This document shows, piece by piece, positions 34,144 to 40,575 of a DNA stretch of 64,000 bases. Source of the DNA: Catenulispora acidiphila DSM 44928 (GTDB taxonomy: Bacteria; Actinomycetota; Actinomycetes; Streptomycetales; Catenulisporaceae); contig NC_013131.1 in the NCBI RefSeq assembly GCF_000024025.1, forward strand, positions 7,916,229-7,980,228. The letters run 5' to 3'. A model generated the notes under the pieces. That model saw only the letters and a program-made list of their open reading frames with translations, had not been told where the DNA came from and ran no database searches. Made by a program: the position numbers and the translations under genes. Within the stretch, counting starts at the first letter, position 1; each line of letters starts with the position of its first letter.

Positions 34144-34900
34144 CGGCGACTCCGCTCCTCAGGTCACCCGCATCGTCGCGGATGAAGATGGTCATGTCCT
34201 CGTCCTCGTCTCTCGGACGGACGAGGGTGAAGCCCGCGGCAGCCGCGAACGACTCCTGCTCACCGATCGTCAGCACACGTCGACGGATAACGTCCGTTGC
34301 AGGTTCTCGGTCCTCGAAGTCCCAATGCCGAGTCAAAATCAACACTTCGGCCGCCGGATCCCGGGTGTACGTAGTGGTGACGTTCGCGGACCGTCCCGAG
34401 ACCCGAGTCCGCGAAGTCCGGGACCTGTCCAGCGGAGGAAACGCAGTGAGCGTTCGAATGACCAGCACGCCTCCTGGAACGCAGTGGCCAGCGAAGGTCG
34501 CGAACGCCGCCTCAATATCGTCCGGCGCGGTGAGGTACGCCAGGGCGTTGCCGATGCAGGTCACGACTTCGAAGGACCGTCCCAGCCGTATCGTGCGCAT
34601 GTCGCCGACATACGTCTCCAACTGAGGGCGGCGCTCTCTCGAAATCTCGATCATCCCTGGCAGCAGGTCGACACCGGCCGACTTCGAGTACTTGCAAGCG
34701 AGCTGCTCCAATACCGCGCCGGTGCCACACCCGACGTCCAGCAGCGAATCAGCACCAGCCGGGCCGTGACGGTCGGCCAAGGCCACGATGGCAGCCGCGG
34801 TGTCGACGGCTTCGGCGTCAGCCATCTCGGCATACAACGCGGGCTCTCGATAGAGCAGCGACGCCTCTTCCAAGGCTTCTACCTTGCAGGAATCTGTCAC
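34136..34900 (-). CDS. class I SAM-dependent methyltransferase
   Basis: The protein has 254 aa. The GTG start overlaps the upstream stop (GTGA). Motif I is LLDVGCGTGAVLEQLA near residues 53-68, followed by AGVDLLPGMIEIS (motif II region) and CIGNALAYLTAPDDIEAAF. This is a small-molecule-type methyltransferase fold like those that act on amines or carboxylates in natural-product clusters. In this cassette it could methylate the product of the adjacent asparagine-synthetase-like enzyme and the 46-aa peptide. It is not a radical-SAM enzyme: no CxxxCxxC motif is present. The substrate is inferred from neighbourhood only. Confidence 0.8.
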   Translation of the reverse strand: MTDSCKVEALEEASLLYREPALYAEMADAEAVDTAAAIVALADRHGPAGADSLLDVGCGTGAVLEQLACKYSKSAGVDLLPGMIEISRERRPQLETYVGDMRTIRLGRSFEVVTCIGNALAYLTAPDDIEAAFATFAGHCVPGGVLVIRTLTAFPPLDRSRTSRTRVSGRSANVTTTYTRDPAAEVLILTRHWDFEDREPATDVIRRRVLTIGEQESFAAAAGFTLVRPRDEDEDMTIFIRDDAGDLRSGVADD

Positions 34901-36354
34901 AGTTCACCCCATACCAGACGCAGCCCATGCTCCAGACGCAAGACATCCGCCAGCCGAGAGTCGACCGCTGTCCCAGACTGTGCAGCACAAGTCGCTGCCT
35001 GAAGGACTGCTGGCTCGACCATGCCCAGCTCTGCCAGCAGCAGGCCGCGCTTGAGGTAGTCATCGAGAAGAGGGAGGCCGAATCTTCGCATCCCGATCTC
35101 CATGATCGGGCGGAAGGTCTCCGGGGACGACCGGTAGGCGACCCGCTTCGGGATCCGCAGGGCGAGACGCTCTCGCAACACGCGCTTACCGATGACCAGT
35201 TCTTCAGGGAGCTGACGACAGAACCGGGTCAGTGCGGGATCAGCCAACGGCGCGATCTGCCAGATCCCTGCAGCCAGCAGGCCCGGAGCGTGCGAGGCGA
35301 GCGCCATCAGCGTCGGTGTGTAGAGGTGCGCTGGAGGTGCGAGGTCGGCCTCGATATCTGGGACCGCGGCGCGTGCTTTGGCACTGAGCCACTCAGGAAG
35401 GAACTCCTCGGTGGGTGTCGCCTGGGCTTCGGCGGGGCACGCCATCAGCTCGTCGCCGCCAAACCCCGTCGCCATGGCGCGCACGCCATATGACCTGGCA
35501 GCCGCAGCGAGCGCGTCGAAGCTCTCGCAATAGTACGAACTGGCAGGGTTGTGCAGCTCGTACCGGCGACCGGCGCCAAACGGCGGATGCAGCACGGCGT
35601 GGATCGGGGTGTCCGTCAGCTTCAGCGTCTCGGCAATCGCCTCGCGCCGAGCCGTCTGGGCGATCCCCTCTTGGCCCGGCATGACCAGTCCGAAGCTCCG
35701 GACACGATGCTCGAAGAGCCCGGCGAGTTCGGCAGCCACTAGTGCCGAGTCGGCGCCGCCGGATAGTTCGACGCCGTCGGTAGGTCGTTGTTCGAGGTGC
35801 CGGCCGAGCAGGTCGCCGATAACTGCTACCGGATCGACGTCGCGCCTCAGGGCACGGCGGTGCACCGGCCGCTCGACCGGATCCGGGTACCGGACTTGAA
35901 TGCCCGCCGGACCGGCGCTGATTCGGGCACGCTCAGTCAGACACACGATGTCGGCGAACACCGTGTCCGCGCTGAAGCGGTGACGGCGGGTCAGCAGCCG
36001 AATCAGGCCTCTGTCGTTCAAGGCACCGTACGGCAGGCTGTCCATCAGGTCACTGATGCGCCAGCTCCCCGTGATCCGGTTGTTCCGGTGCCGGAGGTAA
36101 ATGGGGGCTCGCCCGAGCGGCCCTGCCTCCACGGTTACCGTGCGGCCATCAGTATCCAGGCGGACGAAGTCAGGCTCCTCACACCGCTCAGCGACGGACA
36201 AACGCAGACGTGGGCCGTCGATGACCGCAACCGACTCCAGCGCCGGATGGACGAAGGGCCGGACCCAGCCGGCAGGCCCGATCCACTGGTCTCCGTCACG
36301 GCTCCAAGTTCGCGAGCCGTCCGCGACGACCGAGATGTCGAAGCTGAGCATCAT
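34897..36354 (-). CDS. asparagine-synthetase-like ATP-dependent amide-forming enzyme
   Basis: The protein has 485 aa. Start is the ATG at 36354, or 36351, which is better spaced from AAGGA. The N-terminal third has an AsnB-like beta fold (DFVRLDTDGRTVTVEAGPLG, RITGSWRISDLMD) but lacks the Met-Cys start of a working glutaminase. The synthetase domain has the PP-loop VELSGGADSALVAAELAG near residue 193 and a downstream ATGFGGDELMACP block. Asparagine synthetases without the Cys are typical of beta-lactam synthetase, carbapenam synthetase and lasso-peptide cyclases, which adenylate a carboxylate and form a lactam. The small peptide gene lies 87 bases upstream, so a peptide substrate is plausible. 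It is coupled to the methyltransferase. Confidence 0.83.
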   Translation of the reverse strand: MMLSFDISVVADGSRTWSRDGDQWIGPAGWVRPFVHPALESVAVIDGPRLRLSVAERCEEPDFVRLDTDGRTVTVEAGPLGRAPIYLRHRNNRITGSWRISDLMDSLPYGALNDRGLIRLLTRRHRFSADTVFADIVCLTERARISAGPAGIQVRYPDPVERPVHRRALRRDVDPVAVIGDLLGRHLEQRPTDGVELSGGADSALVAAELAGLFEHRVRSFGLVMPGQEGIAQTARREAIAETLKLTDTPIHAVLHPPFGAGRRYELHNPASSYYCESFDALAAAARSYGVRAMATGFGGDELMACPAEAQATPTEEFLPEWLSAKARAAVPDIEADLAPPAHLYTPTLMALASHAPGLLAAGIWQIAPLADPALTRFCRQLPEELVIGKRVLRERLALRIPKRVAYRSSPETFRPIMEIGMRRFGLPLLDDYLKRGLLLAELGMVEPAVLQAATCAAQSGTAVDSRLADVLRLEHGLRLVWGEL

Positions 36355-36441
36355 GTTCCTTGCACGTTGGCGGTAGGGAAGCCGCGCCCGGGACGAGGAT
36401 CGGACGAGATGGGTCCCGACACGGGCGCGGCGGTCAGTGGA

Positions 36442-36582
36442 TCAGGCCTGGACGCTGCAGTGGTCGCCCTTGTCCTCGCCGTCGGCGTCGCCCGGCGCCT
36501 TCTCCGCGAGCGCCTGGGACTGGGTCGGGACGGCAGTGGCGAGCGGCCCGTCGAAGAGCTCGTCGATGATCGTGAGGTCCAC
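36442..36582 (-). CDS. 46-aa candidate precursor peptide
   Basis: This short gene starts at a GTG preceded by an ideal AGAGGAGA site; a longer in-frame reading to an ATG at 36639 is rejected because it runs through the palindrome upstream. The N-terminal part, DLTIIDELFDGPLATAVPTQ, looks like a RiPP leader (acidic, amphipathic, with a conserved-looking LFDGPL). The C-terminal part is very acidic and Gly-rich (APGDADGEDKGDHCSVQA), with a single Cys and a single Lys. Asp/Glu side chains there are possible substrates for the asparagine-synthetase-like enzyme encoded next. It lacks the Thr at -2 and YxxP motif of lasso leaders, and there is no lasso protease or RRE gene. I believe it is a real gene, but product class is unknown. 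Confidence 0.68.
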   Translation of the reverse strand: MDLTIIDELFDGPLATAVPTQSQALAEKAPGDADGEDKGDHCSVQA

Positions 36583-36607
36583 GGTGTTCTCCTCTGTCTG
36601 CTGGCAA

Positions 36608-36634
36608 CATTCCGGCGCGATCTGCGCCGGAATG
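36608..36634. promoter_or_regulatory. perfect 11-bp inverted repeat before the peptide gene
   Basis: CATTCCGGCGC and its exact complement are separated by GATCT. It lies 26 bases upstream of the peptide start codon, in the gap to the divergent XRE regulator. It may be that regulator's operator or a leader hairpin. Direct repeats CGATCCCT at 36673 and 36684 nearby could be a second site. Confidence 0.6.
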
Positions 36635-36713
36635 AGCACACCGCGTTACTTCACGAGGAACAATGACCTAGACCGATCCCTAGGCGATCCCTTTTCCGAC
36701 AAGGGTGGGCATC

Positions 36714-38003
36714 ATGGCCGATGAGCTCCGAGACGACATGCGAACGGCCCGACGCGGCTCTGGACTGACGTTCGCCGTGTTCGCGCGGCAGGCGGGATAC
36801 GCCGAGAGCTACCTACGCAACGTGGAGAACGGGACCAAACCCCTCACCAGCGACGTCGCCAAAGCCTACGATCGTGTGCTGGCGACCGGCGGCGAATTCA
36901 GCATTGCGGTCGACGGTCCGAGCCGACAAAAGGCACCATGGAACCGTCAGGAGACATTCACCATCCTGGTGGACATGGCAACAGGAGGCGGCGTGGACCG
37001 TCGGAGCTTCGTCACGACTACAGGTGCAGCACTGACCTCGCTGGTCGGTCATTGGTCAAGCATTCTCACCGGACAAGCCACACCGGCCGCGCTAAGCGAC
37101 ACTCCAGCAGATGCCGCCCCTAGGTTGTTCGGCCACATCGAGGAACGTCTCGAACACTTGAGACACCTCGATGACGAGTTCGACAGCGGTGAAATGGCGC
37201 GCATGGCACGCAACGAACTGGCTCTGCTGACGCGGCTTCTCAAGGCCGGTGGTTTGGACGAGACCACCGAGAACCGCGCCTATTCGCTCGCCGCAGAAGC
37301 CTCGCGACAGGTGGCATGGAACCTTTTCGACAGCAAGCAGCACGCCGCAGCCGAGCGGTACTACGAGACGGCCCTACGCGCCTCCGCTGAGGCCACGGAT
37401 GTGCTGACCGGTGCCTACGCGATGTCCTTCATGGCCATCCAGCACTACACCGCCGGCGATCCGAACGACGCTGTGAAGCTCTTGGACAACGCCGAGCAGA
37501 CCGCCGGCAGCAGGGCCACGCCGCGCATGCGCGCGATGCTTGCCGCACGCAAAGCCAGAGCTCTTTCGAAAACCGGCGACCGACGAGGATGTGCGCGAGC
37601 CCTCACGGCTGCCAGAGACCTGCTCGACCTCGGCCCTTCAGAAGACGATCCCGACTACCTGTACTGGGTCACGCAGGGCGAAATCGAGATGATCGCTGGT
37701 TCCTCAGCCCTGGAGCTGAACGATCCCGCCCGCGCAGTGCGCTGCTTCGACGCCGCGGTCAGGGCCGACTATCCCGGCGACGTGCAGTATCCCAAGAGCC
37801 ATGCCATCTACCTCGCTCGCGCTGCCGAGGCACACCTGGCCTTGCACGACTTGGACGCTGCGGTGGTCCAAGCCCGCCACGCCGGCAGGTGCCTGGGCTC
37901 GGTGGACTCAGCACGGTCGTCCTCAACGCTGGCCGGGCTGCGCCGTCAGCTGAGCGAGCATCGTGGACATCCCGCCGTGCGGGCATTCCTACAGGAGGCC
38001 TAG
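36714..38003 (+). CDS. XRE-family regulator with TPR-like sensor domain
   Basis: The protein has 429 aa. The ATG at 36714 is preferred to a GTG at 36705. Residues about 5-65 form a helix-turn-helix (LTFAVFARQAGYAESYLRNV, then NGTKPLTSDVAKAYDRVL). The rest is built of tetratricopeptide-like helix pairs (AAERYYETALRASAEATDVL, DPARAVRCFDAAVRADYPGD, AEAHLALHDLDAAVVQARHA). This is a common streptomycete layout, and the fold resembles peptide-sensing RRNPP regulators. It is divergent from the peptide cassette, with a palindrome between them, so it probably controls that operon; sensing a peptide is speculative. Its 3' end overlaps the convergent HAD gene by 15 bases. Confidence 0.83.
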   Translation: MADELRDDMRTARRGSGLTFAVFARQAGYAESYLRNVENGTKPLTSDVAKAYDRVLATGGEFSIAVDGPSRQKAPWNRQETFTILVDMATGGGVDRRSFVTTTGAALTSLVGHWSSILTGQATPAALSDTPADAAPRLFGHIEERLEHLRHLDDEFDSGEMARMARNELALLTRLLKAGGLDETTENRAYSLAAEASRQVAWNLFDSKQHAAAERYYETALRASAEATDVLTGAYAMSFMAIQHYTAGDPNDAVKLLDNAEQTAGSRATPRMRAMLAARKARALSKTGDRRGCARALTAARDLLDLGPSEDDPDYLYWVTQGEIEMIAGSSALELNDPARAVRCFDAAVRADYPGDVQYPKSHAIYLARAAEAHLALHDLDAAVVQARHAGRCLGSVDSARSSSTLAGLRRQLSEHRGHPAVRAFLQEA

Positions 38004-38612
38004 CCCCAGCAGCGTCCGCAAGCGAGCCGAAAGCTCTCGTTCATCGAGCGCGAACACGATCGTCATCCCCAAATCAACCGCCGCCTGAAGGTTCTCTTCG
38101 GAGTCATCAACGAAGACGCACTCCTCAGCGGGCAGACCGAGCTTGTCCAGGACAAGCTGGAACACAGCGGGGTCCGGCTTGCGCAGCCCGTGATTCTGCG
38201 ACAGCACCACCTCATCGAAGTTGCCCAGCAAGTCAAAACCCGCGTACGGGTCGTAGGGCGTACGGCCTAGCGAGTTGGACAGCACCGCCGTCTTGTACCC
38301 GGCCGCACGCGCTTGCCGGGCAACCTTGAGCACCTCATGAGCCGGGAACGCGTCGTAGAGGTAGCGGGACATCAGATCGTCAGGCGCGACGCCCATCAAC
38401 GCGGCGAAGCCCGAGTTCCAGTCGGTCTGGCTGATCTCGCCGAGCTCCAGGCGCGTGAACAGGTCCCTCCCCCGGGGATCGGCCCAGGCGCGAAGGAACG
38501 TCCCGCGGGCGATCTTCTCCCGATCCTCGAAGCACTCGATGACCTCGACCATGTTCGACGTCAGGACACCGAAGAAGTCGAAGATGAGGCCGTTGAAGCG
38601 TCGCGCAACCAT
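37989..38612 (-). CDS. HAD-superfamily hydrolase
   Basis: The protein has 207 aa. The ATG at 38612 is chosen; a GTG three codons upstream is possible. Motif I is IFDFFGVLT, so the nucleophile Asp is present but the second Asp of DxD is replaced by Phe, as in variant-3 subfamily IA proteins (often DFGGV). Motif II is AVLSNSLG, motif III Lys is in GLRKPDPAVF, and motif IV is CVFVDDSEENL. It should be a cytoplasmic phosphatase-like or dehalogenase-like enzyme; the missing second Asp usually lowers phosphatase activity. It converges on the XRE gene. Any link to the peptide cassette is unclear. Confidence 0.82.
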   Translation of the reverse strand: MVARRFNGLIFDFFGVLTSNMVEVIECFEDREKIARGTFLRAWADPRGRDLFTRLELGEISQTDWNSGFAALMGVAPDDLMSRYLYDAFPAHEVLKVARQARAAGYKTAVLSNSLGRTPYDPYAGFDLLGNFDEVVLSQNHGLRKPDPAVFQLVLDKLGLPAEECVFVDDSEENLQAAVDLGMTIVFALDERELSARLRTLLGLGLL

Positions 38613-38782
38613 GCTCCACACCCTACGGGGACGACCATGCCACCGGCAGGGTCGCGAGCAAACGACAACAGCGAATTCCGCATCAAGAAGAAGGCTGCAA
38701 CGCGCTTGTCGAGACAGGTTGTAGCCTGCATAATGTTAAGCAGCGGGCAACCAGTCCGCCCAGGATTACCCGTTGGAGGTCT

Positions 38783-38953
38783 GTGCTCGAAGTTGTAGTG
38801 GTGCCCGCGATCGTATCCATCACAGGATGGGGCGGTCGCATTTTTGCTGTCTTCGTGATCCTGCGCAAGGACTGGACTCCTGAACAGAAAGCCCAGGTCC
38901 TTCGAGCGCTCGGGACAGTCATCGGCACGCGGCGGGGTGATGCCGGCAAGTAG
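38783..38953 (+). CDS. 56-aa small membrane protein
   Basis: A GTG preceded by GGAGG (only three bases away) opens a short frame. It encodes a hydrophobic segment (VVVPAIVSITGWGGRIFAVF) followed by a soluble amphipathic end (LRKDWTPEQKAQVLRALG) and a TAG stop. The transition from membrane helix to basic/acidic helix is typical of genuine small membrane proteins in actinobacteria. It fills an otherwise empty interval of nearly 500 bases (38613-39096). No family is recognised and the tight Shine-Dalgarno spacing is a concern. Confidence 0.5.
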   Translation: MLEVVVVPAIVSITGWGGRIFAVFVILRKDWTPEQKAQVLRALGTVIGTRRGDAGK

Positions 38954-39096
38954 AGCTTGAGCGCCGCGAGGCGGAAGCTTGAACGGCGTCTCGCCTCGCG
39001 GCCCTGTATCGCAGCCCCACACATATGCCAAGACGCAACACTTGGACTGAAACCCATTTGAGTACTTGCCGAAGTACCGCTTTGCCTTTCCCAGAT

Positions 39097-39663
39097 TCAC
39101 CGATACCGCTGCCATGGAATGACAGCGACCACAGTCTTCCCGCGATCAGGTTCGACGAATACCAAGGGAGCGGACCCGCAGAGCGCTGTCACGATAGCGA
39201 GCCCGCGTCCAGACTCACTCGCCTCACCTACATCGCGCGGTCGAACTGCCTCGGGCGGCACCGGCGCCGGATCCCATACTTCGATAGCCAACCGATCGAC
39301 GAAGAGCTTCAGAACGAGACGGCACGTGGAAGTACCCTCCGACGCCGTCGCATGTTTGAACGCGTTGGCAACCAGTTCGGACGCGACAAGGGCAGCATCA
39401 TCAGCCAGTTCAGACGCCGACCATCGCAGCAGCATGTCGACGACGTGCCGCCGAGCCCAGCCGGCAGCACTCGCGGTGGCGGCGAAATGTTGTGCCCTCG
39501 CCGCGAGAAGACGCGGACGGCCGATAGCAGACTCCTGCGAAATCTGCGACGGTTCAGAACGCCGTTGCGGGCCGCCAGCCTGAGACAGCGGCTTCGGCTT
39601 CGGCCGCACCGATGCGCCCGTCACGGGGATAGGAGGTGGATCGGACAGTGGGGAGCAAGACAT
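39097..39663 (-). CDS. HATPase_c_2 anti-sigma/RsbW-type ATP-binding protein
   Basis: The protein has about 188 aa. The start is uncertain (ATG 39663 or GTG 39672). After an unstructured 55-residue N-terminus come the GHKL ATP-binding motifs: ELVANAFKHA (N box), LAIEVWDPAPVPPE (G1 box), and GRGLAIVTALC (G2 box). This fold is found in anti-sigma kinases of the RsbW/SpoIIAB type, of which actinobacteria have many copies. Its partner sigma factor or antagonist is not in the window. It follows the winged-helix gene by about 15 bases and is probably co-transcribed with it. Confidence 0.8.
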   Translation of the reverse strand: MSCSPLSDPPPIPVTGASVRPKPKPLSQAGGPQRRSEPSQISQESAIGRPRLLAARAQHFAATASAAGWARRHVVDMLLRWSASELADDAALVASELVANAFKHATASEGTSTCRLVLKLFVDRLAIEVWDPAPVPPEAVRPRDVGEASESGRGLAIVTALCGSAPLVFVEPDRGKTVVAVIPWQRYR

Positions 39664-39677
39664 GGCACACACCCCCG

Positions 39678-40349
39678 CTACCGACCGGCACCAGAGTCGG
39701 ATCCAACATGGCGATAGCGCTTGGGCGCCTCACAAACTCTGACGGCCGTCCCAGCCCTGACCTGACGCTCGAGTGCGTTGGCGATAGCCCCCGCTGAACG
39801 GCCCGAGAGCATGTGGCTGATCATCGTCGGGGTGTAGTCGATCTCCGGGTGACCCGCCAAGACCTGCTGGACGAGGTCCCCCAGCCCGCCCCGGGCCAAT
39901 CGCAGCGGCGGTCCCGAAGTTTCGGGTTCATTCGCCGATGCCGACGGATTCTGGGGTTCGACAGTTACGTCTGCACACGGCTGATCGACGACAGCCTGGC
40001 CTTCGAAAACTTCTTCAGGTCCGCCCGCGCTATCGCCCTCGCCCGCGCCAGGAGCGCTGGAAACACCCGCAACAGCGCCAGCATCTCTGGCGGAAAGTAA
40101 TGAGCCCAGCCAGGGCATAGAGGACCACAGATCCGGCTCCCGGAACCCACCGCTTTCTCGGATGCTGCGCGTCGCAGCACCCGCTTGTTCCAACGCCACT
40201 AGGGTTTTGCTGACGGTCGACTTACTCACTCCTGCCGACTCGCTGAGCGAGGCGACCGTCGCTTCGGCGACGTCGAACAGCGCGCTGGCGACGGAGCGTG
40301 CCGCGGCCGAGAGTTCGACCGGGAGGTTAGCGTTAGCCACGTTTTGCAC
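39678..40349 (-). CDS. protein with two winged-helix-like domains
   Basis: The protein has 223 aa. The N-terminal domain (about 10-75) reads like a MarR/GntR winged helix: ATVASLSESAGVSKSTVSKT, then LVALEQAGAATRS. The middle is acidic and disordered. The C-terminal domain (about 150-215) has YTPTMISHMLSGRSAGAIAN followed by ALERQVRAGTAVRV and PKRYRHV. This second module closely resembles the N-terminus of the AAA ATPase at 1169 (SGGAVGNALMALAAAGHAQL then PRRFRA). No ligand-binding domain is present. It is probably a DNA-binding regulator; the target is unknown. The 226 bases beyond it to 40575 hold nothing I can identify. Confidence 0.72.
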   Translation of the reverse strand: MQNVANANLPVELSAAARSVASALFDVAEATVASLSESAGVSKSTVSKTLVALEQAGAATRSIRESGGFREPDLWSSMPWLGSLLSARDAGAVAGVSSAPGAGEGDSAGGPEEVFEGQAVVDQPCADVTVEPQNPSASANEPETSGPPLRLARGGLGDLVQQVLAGHPEIDYTPTMISHMLSGRSAGAIANALERQVRAGTAVRVCEAPKRYRHVGSDSGAGR

Positions 40350-40575
40350 CCTTCGTCAGTGGATACGCCGCCGTTGAGGGCAGCTCTTCCATAGACGCTC
40401 TATCCGGGCGCAATGTGAAGCGCTCGGCCGAGGATCCAGCATTTATAGGGCAAGATTCACCGCGATGGATGACAACCTTCTACCATTAGCGACACTTGGG
40501 TGCAGAGGGCGGCAAGGGAAGGTCAGCCCGGTGGTCCGCACGCTAAAGGCAGCTTTGTGATGGCAGCCCAACAGG

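Noticed and set aside
33847-36582. Lasso-peptide cluster
   Set aside because: The AsnB-like enzyme suggested it, but no RRE/leader peptidase genes are present and the leader lacks the expected Thr and YxxP features.
39025-39717. A 230-aa plus-strand frame over the anti-sigma-type ATPase gene
   Set aside because: The minus strand has clear ATP-binding boxes; the plus frame is a shadow.
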